Positions 1-6,334 of a stretch of 13,809 nt of DNA are shown piece by piece (position 1 is the stretch's first letter; each line of letters opens with the position of its first letter). The notes beneath the pieces are model-generated. The model was not told the origin of the DNA and did no database searches. It saw only the letters and a list, made by a program, of their open reading frames with translations. The position numbers and the translations under genes were made by a program. Source of the stretch: Calditrichaceae bacterium (GTDB lineage Bacteria; Calditrichota; Calditrichia; Calditrichales; Calditrichaceae). The DNA lies in assembly GCA_024763405.1 (NCBI GenBank), contig JANTFQ010000026.1:1-13809 (forward strand), written 5' to 3'.

Positions 1-42
1 AAGCATCGTCTTTAAATCTTTAACAATATAAAGGAAAATAAA

Positions 43-495
43 ATGGATTGGAGCGTATTTTCAAATCCCGCGGTAATCTGGTTTTTTCTCGGCCTGGTTT
101 TGGCTTTAATGGAGTTCGCTATCCCGGGTTTAATTATTCTGTTTTTTGGAATCGGAGCCTGGGTCACGGCATTAAGCTGTTTGCTATTTGATGTGGGACT
201 AAATGGCCAGCTTATTATTTTTATCATTGCTTCCCTGCTTTCCATTCTTTTATTGCGAAAATCTTTAAAGAAAATGTTTTTTAAGGAAGATCCCAACAAA
301 GAAGAAACTTTGGCGGATGAATTTATCGGGCAAACGGCGGTAGTTGAGGAAAATATCACCGCGGGAAAACCGGGTAAGGTCTCTTTTAAGGGCGCACAGT
401 GGCAGGCTTTTTCCGACCAGAATTTAAAAGCGGGGCAGCGGGTAGAAATTGTTGGCAAAGAAAGTATTAAATTAAAAGTAGCATCCAAAGAATGA
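43..495 (+). CDS. NfeD-family membrane protein, short form
   Basis: Short NfeD protein of 150 residues, a membrane partner of SPFH (stomatin/slipin) proteins. Seen: three hydrophobic segments at about residues 8-25, 27-48 and 54-72, then a basic stretch (RKSLKK), then a soluble domain at about 93-147 with the NfeD C-terminal OB-fold pattern (GQTAVVEENI, GKVSFKG, WQAFSD, GQRVEIVG). The N-terminal ClpP-like serine protease domain of long NfeD proteins is absent, so this is the short type exemplified by E. coli YbbJ and B. subtilis YuaF. AAGGA at 32-36 lies 6 bases before the ATG. The next gene, 59 bases downstream on the same strand, is the SPFH partner, which supports the call and suggests co-transcription. 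Its exact biochemical role is unknown; membrane microdomain organisation or envelope stress is the usual proposal for the family. Confidence 0.88.
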   Translation: MDWSVFSNPAVIWFFLGLVLALMEFAIPGLIILFFGIGAWVTALSCLLFDVGLNGQLIIFIIASLLSILLLRKSLKKMFFKEDPNKEETLADEFIGQTAVVEENITAGKPGKVSFKGAQWQAFSDQNLKAGQRVEIVGKESIKLKVASKE

Positions 496-554
496 CTTTT
501 ATCTGAGAGTGAAGCAAATTTTCATCATTTATTTAATTATTTAAGGAGAAAAAG

Positions 555-1475
555 ATGAATCCAACCAGTGTAATTCTGATAGCAATCGCGATTTTTATCG
601 TGCTGATATTTATTTCCACGATAAAAATTGTACCACAGCGTTCCGCCTTTATTATTGAACGACTTGGCAAATACCGGGATACGCTGCAGGCGGGATTTCA
701 TATTATCTTTCCGTATGTTGACCGCATCGCCTATAAACATACGCTTAAAGAACAGTCCATCGACGTGGCCTCACAGATTTGTATTACACGGGATAATATT
801 TCCGTGGAGGTGGATGGAATTTTATACCTGCAGGTGATGGATCCTAAAAAGGCGTCCTACGGAATTGACCATTACCGTTTTGCTTCGATTCAGTTAGCGC
901 AAACCACGATGCGTAGCATTATTGGAACAATGGAGCTGGATAAAACCTTTGAAGAACGGGATATTATTAATTCATCAATTGTTGAGGCGGTGGATAAAGC
1001 GAGTGATCCCTGGGGCGTTAAGGTGACGCGCTATGAAGTTAAAAATATTACGCCGCCGCAAAGCATTAAAGACGCAATGGAGAAACAGATGCGCGCCGAA
1101 CGTGAAAAACGGGCAACCATTGCGGAATCGGAAGGCGAAAAGCAGGCCAAGATCAATGTGGCCGAAGGTGATAAGCAGGAGCTTATTAAAAAGTCTGAAG
1201 GTGAAAAACAGAAACGCATCAACGAGGCAGAAGGCCGGGCCGCGGAAATTGAAAAAGTCGCTTTTGCTACGGCGGCAGGAATTCGTGAAATCGCCGGCGC
1301 CATCAATGAGAAGGGCGGTATGGATGCGGTGAACCTGCGGGTAGCCGAGCAGTACCTCAAGGAATTCGGTAACCTTGCTAAGGAAAATAATACGATGATT
1401 CTGCCTTCTAACCTAACCGATGTGGCCGGAATCGTGGCCACCGCCACCAAGGTATTTAATGAAACGAAAGCATAA
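555..1475 (+). CDS. SPFH/band 7 slipin-family protein (QmcA/paraslipin-like)
   Basis: Stomatin-like membrane scaffold protein of 306 residues. Seen: one N-terminal hydrophobic anchor (about residues 4-22, Ile/Val rich), then the band 7/SPFH domain from about 25 to 180 (VPQRSAFIIERLGKY, AGFHIIFPYVDR, WGVKVTRYEVKNITPP), then a charged helical region at about 180-245 with repeated EGEKQ units that should form the coiled coil typical of slipins, and a C-terminal segment (about 245-306) with hydrophobic patches. AAGGAG at 543-548 sits 6 bases before the ATG. Together with the preceding NfeD gene it forms the nfeD-slipin pair seen in many bacteria (E. coli ybbJ-qmcA arrangement). Members form large oligomers on the inner membrane and are linked to protease regulation and lipid microdomains; the specific job here cannot be read from sequence. 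Length and domain order match the family well. Confidence 0.92.
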   Translation: MNPTSVILIAIAIFIVLIFISTIKIVPQRSAFIIERLGKYRDTLQAGFHIIFPYVDRIAYKHTLKEQSIDVASQICITRDNISVEVDGILYLQVMDPKKASYGIDHYRFASIQLAQTTMRSIIGTMELDKTFEERDIINSSIVEAVDKASDPWGVKVTRYEVKNITPPQSIKDAMEKQMRAEREKRATIAESEGEKQAKINVAEGDKQELIKKSEGEKQKRINEAEGRAAEIEKVAFATAAGIREIAGAINEKGGMDAVNLRVAEQYLKEFGNLAKENNTMILPSNLTDVAGIVATATKVFNETKA

Positions 1476-1483
1476 CACAAAAA

Positions 1484-1516
1484 AAAGGTTCTAAACTTTA
1501 GAAGTTTAGAACCTTT
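1484..1516. terminator. Perfect 15-bp hairpin, probable terminator of the nfeD-slipin operon
   Basis: Arms 1484-1498 and 1502-1516 are exactly complementary (AAAGGTTCTAAACTT / AAGTTTAGAACCTTT) with a TAG loop. It starts 8 bases after the slipin stop codon. A run of eight A (1479-1486) precedes it on the + strand, so the long U tract of a textbook intrinsic terminator would be made on the - strand; in the + direction only the short CCUUUAUAA tail follows. It may therefore work in both directions or as an RNA-stabilising 3' end for the slipin mRNA, with the second hairpin at 1539 as the stronger stop. Confidence 0.6.
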
Positions 1517-1538
1517 ATAAAGATTTAATTAAAATGAG

Positions 1539-1562
1539 GGAGCGCCCGCGCTCCTTCTTTTT
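1539..1562 (+). terminator. GC-rich hairpin with T tract, intrinsic terminator
   Basis: GGAGCG (1539-1544) pairs with CGCTCC (1549-1554) around a CCCG loop, followed directly by TTCTTTTT (1555-1562). This is the textbook form of a rho-independent terminator for + strand transcription coming from the slipin gene. It lies inside the longest possible reading frame of the epimerase gene (which would open at the ATG at 1534), which is a reason to place that gene's true start further downstream. The alternative, that it attenuates a transcript reading into the epimerase gene, cannot be excluded. Confidence 0.72.
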
Positions 1563-1578
1563 AGAAAAGGAATGGATT

Positions 1579-2331
1579 TTGAACTTACTCTCAATTCCCG
1601 CTGTTCAGCGCCACCGAGTATCCGCCATCACCACCGAAGAAATGATTGAAGTGGACCGATTGATGGTCGAAGAATACGGTATCGAATTAGTGCAGATGAT
1701 GGAAAATGCCGGACGTAATTTAGCGCGGTTAGCCGTGGTACGTTTTTTTGAAAATGAACCGGCCGGGAAGAAAATAGCCGTTCTCTGTGGCGGCGGCGGA
1801 AATGGCGGCGGAGGTTTGGTCTGTGCCCGTAGGCTGTCCGCCTGGGGTGCAGATGTGCAGGTTGCTTTGACTAAAGAAGCCGCTTCTTTTACCGGCGTGC
1901 CGGCGCATCAATTACAAATTCTGCAAAAGATGGAGATCCCTGTTTTACAGGCGGCGGAACTGGAGCAAAAAACAGATTTTAGTTTAATTATCGACGCGGT
2001 GATTGGTTACAGTCTGAAAGGCAGTCCAACGAGAAATGCCGCAGAGATGATCCGCTGGGCCAATGATCAGGAAGTCCCCGTTTTGTCTCTGGATGTTCCG
2101 TCAGGAATAGATGGCAGCAGCGGCGCTGTGAAAGAACCTGCCATTAACGCCCTGAGTACTATGACCCTGGCCCTGCCTAAAAAAGGACTGTTTTCGGAAT
2201 CCGCAAAAAAACAAGTGGGTCAGCTCTATCTGGCCGATATTAGTGTGCCGCCGCTATTGTATAAAAAAGCCTTTGGATTTAATGTTTCGTCTCTGTTTGC
2301 AGAAAACGAAATTCTAGAAATGGTTGAATAG
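1579..2331 (+). CDS. nnrE: NAD(P)H-hydrate epimerase, stand-alone YjeF_N domain
   Basis: Epimerises the R form of damaged NAD(P)HX to the S form that the ADP/ATP-dependent dehydratase can repair. Seen (250 residues from the TTG start): ITTEEMIEVDR and MMENAGRNLA in the N-terminal helices (residues 17-49), a glycine-rich loop CGGGGNGGGG (70-79), DAVIGYSLKG in the middle, LDVPSGIDG and LALPKKGL towards the end. Only the YjeF_N domain is present; the fused dehydratase (carbohydrate-kinase-like) domain of many bacterial Nnr proteins is missing and must be elsewhere if it exists. The loop differs from the common GxGNNGGDG: the Asp is Gly and the first Asn is Gly. Start choice: the in-frame ATG at 1534 would translate through a terminator hairpin, while AAAAGGA at 1565-1571 is 7 bases before the TTG at 1579 and family homology begins just after it. 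A stand-alone YjeF_N protein with another role is possible. Confidence 0.78.
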   Translation: MNLLSIPAVQRHRVSAITTEEMIEVDRLMVEEYGIELVQMMENAGRNLARLAVVRFFENEPAGKKIAVLCGGGGNGGGGLVCARRLSAWGADVQVALTKEAASFTGVPAHQLQILQKMEIPVLQAAELEQKTDFSLIIDAVIGYSLKGSPTRNAAEMIRWANDQEVPVLSLDVPSGIDGSSGAVKEPAINALSTMTLALPKKGLFSESAKKQVGQLYLADISVPPLLYKKAFGFNVSSLFAENEILEMVE

Positions 2332-2362
2332 ACCTTCCGGGTTTTAATAACCTGGAAGGTCT
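2330..2362 (+). terminator. 14-bp hairpin after the epimerase gene, probable terminator
   Basis: Arms 2330-2343 and 2349-2362 (AGACCTTCCGGGTT / AACCTGGAAGGTCT) pair fully with one G-U pair and a TTAAT loop. The left arm overlaps the stop codon of the epimerase. A pyrimidine-rich stretch (CTCTTTCTCTTCC, 2368-2380) rather than a pure T run follows 5 bases later. Position and stem strength make it a likely transcription end between the epimerase and the NifS-SelD gene. Confidence 0.6.
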
Positions 2363-2438
2363 GACACTCTTTCTCTTCCTTTATTTTGCTTCTTGTGCAG
2401 AAAGTCCAGTATCTTTATTAAAAAAAACAGGAAGAGCA

Positions 2439-4655
2439 ATGAAGCAGCCAAAACCCATTTATCTTGATTACAACGCCACCACACCCATCGACCCGCGTGT
2501 GGCTGAGGCGATGCAGCCCTATCTGACCGAATTCTTTGGGAACCCCTCCAGCAGCCATATTTTTGGTCAGCAAACCAAAAAGGCCGTGGAAGAAGCCCGG
2601 AAACAAGTAGCGGAAATGCTGCACTGTCACCCGGATGAAATTATTTTTACCAGCGGTGGTTCGGAATCCAATAATTTTGCCATCAAAGGTGCAGCCTTCG
2701 CTCTGCGGGAAAAGGGCAACCATATTATCACTTCTTCCATCGAGCATCCGGCGGTGCTGGAAGTGTGCGCTTATTTGCAGGAAAACGGCTTTAAGGTAAC
2801 CTATCTGCCGGTGGACCAAAACGGAATGATTCAATTAGAAGAAGTCGAAAAAGCGCTTACCCCGCAAACCATTCTGATTTCCATTATGCACGCCAATAAT
2901 GAAATCGGCACGATTCAGCCCATTGCCGAAATCGCAGAAATAGCACACCGCCAAAATATATTCATCCATACGGATTGCGCGCAGTCTGTGGGGAAAATTC
3001 CGGTTTGGGTCGATGAACTGAATGTGGATTTGCTTTCGGTGGCCGGACATAAATTGTACGCACCCAAAGGCATTGGCGCGCTCTATGTCCGCCGCGGTTT
3101 AAAACTGCAAAAACAGATGCACGGCGCCGATCACGAACGCAACTGGCGGGCCGGTACCGAAAATGTACTGGAAATTGTCGGCCTGGGCAAAGCTTGTGCA
3201 TTGGTCGGACAGGAATTTGTATCCTCTGTAACACATTTAAAATCTATGCGGGATTTATTGGAGTCCGCGTTGCTGGAAAAATTTCCTACCGCCAAAATAA
3301 ACGGTCTTCCCGAAAAACGTCTGCCCAACACGAGCAGTATTTCGTTTAAGGGCCTGGAAGCCAATACCATTATTTCGGAGTTGAGCGAAACCGTAGCCGC
3401 TTCGGCCGGAGCAGCCTGTCATAGTGAAAATGTAGAAATCTCTTCCGTGCTGGAAGCGATTCATCTGCCGCTGGAATACGCGATGGGCACAATCCGCTTT
3501 TCGGTGGGACGCTTTACGACCCGCGATGAGGTGGAAGCGGCAATTGTCGAAATTGGCCGGGTGGTGGAGCAACTGCAGCCGTCTGCCGCGCCCCTGTTTC
3601 TGGAAACGGGGAAGAATAAAATTAAACTTACGCAGTACACCCACGGTCTGGGCTGCGCCTGCAAACTGCGTCCGCAATTATTAGAAGAAGTACTGCAAAA
3701 ACTGCCGCTTCCAAAGGATAAAAATATTCTGGTGGGCAGCGAGACGGCGGACGATGCCGCCATCTATAAAATTAATGACAAAACGGCCATCGTACAGACG
3801 GTTGATTTTTTTACACCCATTGTGGATGATCCTTTCGATTTTGGACGCATCGCCGCGGTAAACGCCTTAAGCGACGTCTATGCAATGGGCGCACGACCGT
3901 TGTTTGCACTGAATCTGGTCGGCTTTCCCAGTAACCGTTTACCGATGGAAGTACTGGAACAGATTCTGAAAGGAGCGCAGGCCGTTGCCGAACAGGCCGG
4001 AATTTCCATTTTAGGCGGACATACCGTAGACGACACGGAACCGAAATTCGGACTGGCGGTAACCGGCGTGGTGCATCCCGAAAAAATTATTCGCAACCAC
4101 GGCGCTAAACCCGGCGATGTGCTCATTTTAACCAAAGCGCTGGGCAGCGGGATTTTATCTACCGCGCAAAAACGGGGACTTTTGGAACCCGGACTGAGAG
4201 ATCGGTTAGTGCAAATGATGAGCACCTTAAACCGCGAGGCGGCTGAGGCGATGCAGCAGACCGGTGTGCACGCCTGCACCGACATAACCGGTTTCGGTTT
4301 GCTGGGACATCTGCTGGAAATGTTAAAAGCGTCAGGTTGCAGCGCCGAACTTGAGTTCTCTCAAATACCGTTTCTAAATGGAACAGTAGATCTGGCCGCA
4401 GCCGGCGTTATTCCCGGCGGCACAAAAGATAATTTTGCCTACACGGCGCCGTTTGTGCGCTACGATGAAAGGCTGGGTGAAAATCAAAAAATGATTTTAA
4501 ACGACGCCCAGACCTCCGGCGGATTGCTGATTGCCGTACCTGAGGAAAAGGCTGAAGAGTTAACAGGGCTGCTGCAGGGAAAAAAGGTATCGACCCGGGC
4601 ATTAATCGGCAGGGTGGTTCCCGGCCTTCCCGGAAAGATTTCAATAAAAGGATAG
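2439..4655 (+). CDS. selD: Fusion protein: NifS-type cysteine desulfurase / selenocysteine lyase + selenophosphate synthetase SelD
   Basis: Two enzymes in one 738-residue chain. Residues about 5-385 are a class V aminotransferase-fold desulfurase: LDYNATTP (9-16), TSGGSESNN (71-79), EH103 stacking on PLP, HTD179CAQ, the PLP lysine in AGHK205, RAGTEN (237-242), and a catalytic-loop cysteine in ASAGAAC327HS. Residues about 395-738 are SelD: LTQYTHGLGC406AC408K409 (the E. coli Cys17/Cys19/Lys20 positions), DDAAIY (438-443), VDFFTP (455-460), NALSDVYAMG (475-484), GGHTVDD (526-532). The P-loop-like Cys is an ordinary Cys codon, not Sec. The desulfurase would release selenium from selenocysteine (or sulfur from cysteine) and SelD would convert selenide plus ATP to selenophosphate, so the fusion suggests direct hand-over of the toxic selenide. 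AGGAAG at 2429-2434 precedes the ATG. NifS-SelD fusions exist in other bacteria. No selA, selB or selC is in the window. Confidence 0.93.
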   Translation: MKQPKPIYLDYNATTPIDPRVAEAMQPYLTEFFGNPSSSHIFGQQTKKAVEEARKQVAEMLHCHPDEIIFTSGGSESNNFAIKGAAFALREKGNHIITSSIEHPAVLEVCAYLQENGFKVTYLPVDQNGMIQLEEVEKALTPQTILISIMHANNEIGTIQPIAEIAEIAHRQNIFIHTDCAQSVGKIPVWVDELNVDLLSVAGHKLYAPKGIGALYVRRGLKLQKQMHGADHERNWRAGTENVLEIVGLGKACALVGQEFVSSVTHLKSMRDLLESALLEKFPTAKINGLPEKRLPNTSSISFKGLEANTIISELSETVAASAGAACHSENVEISSVLEAIHLPLEYAMGTIRFSVGRFTTRDEVEAAIVEIGRVVEQLQPSAAPLFLETGKNKIKLTQYTHGLGCACKLRPQLLEEVLQKLPLPKDKNILVGSETADDAAIYKINDKTAIVQTVDFFTPIVDDPFDFGRIAAVNALSDVYAMGARPLFALNLVGFPSNRLPMEVLEQILKGAQAVAEQAGISILGGHTVDDTEPKFGLAVTGVVHPEKIIRNHGAKPGDVLILTKALGSGILSTAQKRGLLEPGLRDRLVQMMSTLNREAAEAMQQTGVHACTDITGFGLLGHLLEMLKASGCSAELEFSQIPFLNGTVDLAAAGVIPGGTKDNFAYTAPFVRYDERLGENQKMILNDAQTSGGLLIAVPEEKAEELTGLLQGKKVSTRALIGRVVPGLPGKISIKG

Positions 4656-4680
4656 AAAAATAAGCTAAATCAGCGAATTG

Positions 4681-4737
4681 TTATAATATTCAGCGATTCA
4701 AATCGAAAATTATTATAATATATTGCGATTTGGATCG
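4681..4737 (+). promoter_or_regulatory. Two tandem 32-bp units, each with TATAAT and a CGAT-type dyad
   Basis: TTATAATAT followed by a short palindrome occurs twice at an exact 32-base spacing: TATAAT at 4682-4687 with CGATT-CA-AATCG at 4694-4705, and TATAAT at 4714-4719 with CGAT-TTGG-ATCG at 4726-4737. The TATAAT boxes match the sigma-70 -10 consensus; no clear -35 boxes stand at the expected distances. The dyads immediately downstream of each box look like a repressor operator. The element lies about 60-115 bases upstream of the crotonase-family gene and would control it and the following flavin-reductase-like gene. That the two copies act as promoter and operator is inference. Confidence 0.45.
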
Positions 4738-4797
4738 AAGAATTTTACGTTTATATTTATTCCTGTTAAATGAGGATTACTACTAAAAGGATTATTA

Positions 4798-5553
4798 ATG
4801 AACTATATCACCATCGAAAAAAAGAATCATACCGCGCTGCTTACTTTAAACCGGCCAAAGAAGCATAATGCTTTTAACTTGGAGTTTTTAACGGAACTGG
4901 AAAAGGCGGTTCAGCAGTTGCAGCAGGACGAAAGCATACGCTTGTTAATTATCACCGGCGCCGGTGATAAATCGTTTTCTTCCGGAGTGGATTTGGCGTC
5001 TTTGATTCAGTTTAAAACCATCGAAGAAGCGCGGGTGTTTGCGCTGCAATTGGAATCCACGATGACATCATTGCTGCGTTTTCCGCGACCGGTGATTGCG
5101 GCTATAAACGGTTATGCTTTTGGCGGAGGCTTTGGCCTGGCTTCCAACGCCGATGTGCGTCTGCTAGCGGATTCGGCAAAGATTGGTTTTCCTGCCGTAC
5201 GGTTGGGCGCTATTTTGCCGGTAGGCTGCACGCTGCGCTTAAATGCGCTGATTGGCTCCGGCCGCAGTCGTGAATTGTTACTGAGCGGAAGGATTGTAGA
5301 ATCTGCTGAAGCGGTACAAATGGGCCTGGTGAATGAAACGTTGCCGGCAGAACAGCTTTTACCCCGGGCTTATGCCATTGCGGAGGAAATTTTAAAGGGT
5401 TCGGATTTAGCGCTGGAAATGACCAAGCAGATGACGAACCAGTCATTGCTGGTTCAGATGGAAAAATATTCTATTTCGGCGGGTGAGAATTTTGCCTATC
5501 TGGCTTTTACCGAAGACTGGAAAAACCGCATCCGTTCTTTTATCAAAAAATAG
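4798..5553 (+). CDS. Enoyl-CoA hydratase/isomerase (crotonase) family protein
   Basis: Crotonase-fold protein of 251 residues, the normal length. Seen: NRPKKHNAF (18-26), SFSSGVDLASL (59-69, first oxyanion-hole loop), INGYAFGGGFGLASNADVRL (103-122, second oxyanion-hole region), GFPAVRLG (130-137), LLSGRIVESAEAVQMGLVNE (161-180). The two glutamates that hydrate enoyl-CoA (Glu144 and Glu164 in rat mitochondrial hydratase) are replaced here: the first lies at Gly113 (GGGFG instead of GGGCE) and the second at Ala133 (FPAV instead of QPEI). The CoA thioester site looks intact but hydratase activity is unlikely; an isomerase, lyase, hydrolase or decarboxylase-like reaction is more plausible. AAAAGGA at 4785-4791 is 6 bases before the ATG. 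It is followed 28 bases later by a flavin-reductase-like gene, probably in the same transcript. Confidence 0.87.
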   Translation: MNYITIEKKNHTALLTLNRPKKHNAFNLEFLTELEKAVQQLQQDESIRLLIITGAGDKSFSSGVDLASLIQFKTIEEARVFALQLESTMTSLLRFPRPVIAAINGYAFGGGFGLASNADVRLLADSAKIGFPAVRLGAILPVGCTLRLNALIGSGRSRELLLSGRIVESAEAVQMGLVNETLPAEQLLPRAYAIAEEILKGSDLALEMTKQMTNQSLLVQMEKYSISAGENFAYLAFTEDWKNRIRSFIKK

Positions 5554-5581
5554 TGAAGCTGAATTTAAAAAGGGGTGCAGG

Positions 5582-6106
5582 ATGAAATCAATTTCATTTG
5601 AACAATTTAACAGTAATATTTTCGAATTATGGGACAAACAATGGTTTTTGCTGACCAGCGGTGATTTTGCAAGCGGACAGTATAATACAATGACCGTATC
5701 CTGGGGGTTCTTTGGGATTATGTGGAATAAACCGATGGCGGTTGTGGTTGTACGCCCGGTGCGGCATACGTTCGCGTTTATTGAAAAATATGATACCTTC
5801 ACACTAAGCGCGTTTCCGGATAAATATCATAATGATTTAAAACTACTTGGGACTAAATCCGGCCGGGACAGTGATAAAATAGCAGAAACCGACTTGCGTA
5901 TTTGTGCGTCTCAAAAAATTGCTGCTCCTGCTTTCGAACAGGCGGAACTGCGTGTCGAATGTAAAAAAATGTATTGGGATGATTTTAAACCGGAACGCTT
6001 TTTGGATGCGGATATCGAGAAAAATTATCCCCGGAAAGATTACCACCGCATCTATTACGGTGAGATTTTACATATTTCGGGGACCGAAAAATATCTTGTT
6101 AAATAA
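5582..6106 (+). CDS. Flavin reductase-like (FMN-binding split-barrel) protein
   Basis: Protein of 174 residues with the flavin reductase-like pattern: WFLLTSGD near the N terminus, YNTMTVSWGFFGIMWNKP (residues 33-50), VVVRPVRHTFAFIEK (about 55-69) and FTLSAF, all matching the FMN-binding core in which an NxMT.SW segment and an RxT segment contact the flavin. The open frame begins at 5483 inside the crotonase gene, but the ATG at 5582 with AAGGGG at 5570-5575 six bases before it is the obvious start and removes the overlap. It could supply reduced FMN to a partner or act as a flavin-containing oxidoreductase in its own right; no monooxygenase partner is in the window. Its position 28 bases after the crotonase-like gene suggests a shared transcript. 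The substrate is not predictable. Confidence 0.82.
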   Translation: MKSISFEQFNSNIFELWDKQWFLLTSGDFASGQYNTMTVSWGFFGIMWNKPMAVVVVRPVRHTFAFIEKYDTFTLSAFPDKYHNDLKLLGTKSGRDSDKIAETDLRICASQKIAAPAFEQAELRVECKKMYWDDFKPERFLDADIEKNYPRKDYHRIYYGEILHISGTEKYLVK

Positions 6107-6109
6107 TCG

Positions 6110-6144
6110 CTATCAGCTATCAGTCGCTAGCTGTCAGCTGTCAG
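6110..6144. repeat. Five 7-bp units, CTATCAG/CTGTCAG type
   Basis: Starting 3 bases after the flavin-reductase-like stop codon: CTATCAG, CTATCAG, TCGCTAG, CTGTCAG, CTGTCAG, an uninterrupted 35-base stretch with period 7. The middle unit is diverged. It is non-coding and lies in the spacer between convergent genes. It is a different heptamer from the array at 6261. Confidence 0.75.
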
Positions 6145-6212
6145 TTTCCGATTCCTGGATCTTTATTTAAGGTATAAGAGAGGGGAGATTTGAAATAGAG
6201 AAAGAAAACCGG

Positions 6213-6234
6213 GTCAAATGAAATTAAATTTGAC
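6213..6234. repeat. Perfect 7-bp inverted repeat in a convergent spacer
   Basis: GTCAAAT (6213-6219) and ATTTGAC (6228-6234) are exact inverted copies with an 8-base A/T spacer. It is too AT rich for a strong terminator stem and has no T tract. It may be a binding site or chance. Between 6145 and 6260 I see nothing else. Confidence 0.35.
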
Positions 6235-6260
6235 ATAAACATTTGGGACAATAAATTATT

Positions 6261-6334
6261 TTCTGCCTTCTGCCTTCTGCCTTCTGCCTTCTGCCTTCTG
6301 CCTTCTGCCTTCTGCCTTCTGCCTTCTGCCTTCT
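6261..6334. repeat. Heptanucleotide microsatellite (TTCTGCC), ten perfect copies plus TTCT
   Basis: TTCTGCC occurs ten times without a single mismatch from 6261 to 6330, followed by a partial TTCT. The array ends inside the stop codon (CTA at 6333-6335, read as TAG on the - strand) of the MFS gene, so that gene runs straight into the repeat. Perfect identity of all copies indicates recent expansion by slippage or active homogenisation. On the - strand the array could be read as RRQKAEG repeats, but no start site or longer gene supports translation. Confidence 0.95.

Noticed and set aside
12..488. 158-residue open frame on the - strand
   Set aside because: It is fully antisense to the NfeD gene, which has clear family features and a ribosome site.
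3608..3670. Selenocysteine codon in the SelD active site
   Set aside because: The position is an ordinary TGC Cys (Cys406) and the next TGC is Cys408; no in-frame TGA is present.
3255..3763. Long antisense open frames within the NifS-SelD gene
   Set aside because: Several overlapping - strand frames occur because of codon bias in a long + strand gene; none resembles a protein family.
5483..5581. N-terminal extension of the flavin-reductase-like protein into the crotonase gene
   Set aside because: The ATG at 5582 has a well-placed AAGGGG and the homologous domain begins just after it; the upstream part is a frame shadow of the crotonase gene.
6229..6257. TTGACA-like -35 box in the spacer after the flavin-reductase-like gene
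   Set aside because: No + strand gene lies downstream before the convergent MFS gene and no good -10 box follows at the right distance.
6261..6334. Possible CRISPR-like array
   Set aside because: Units are 7 bases with no spacers, so it is a simple tandem repeat.
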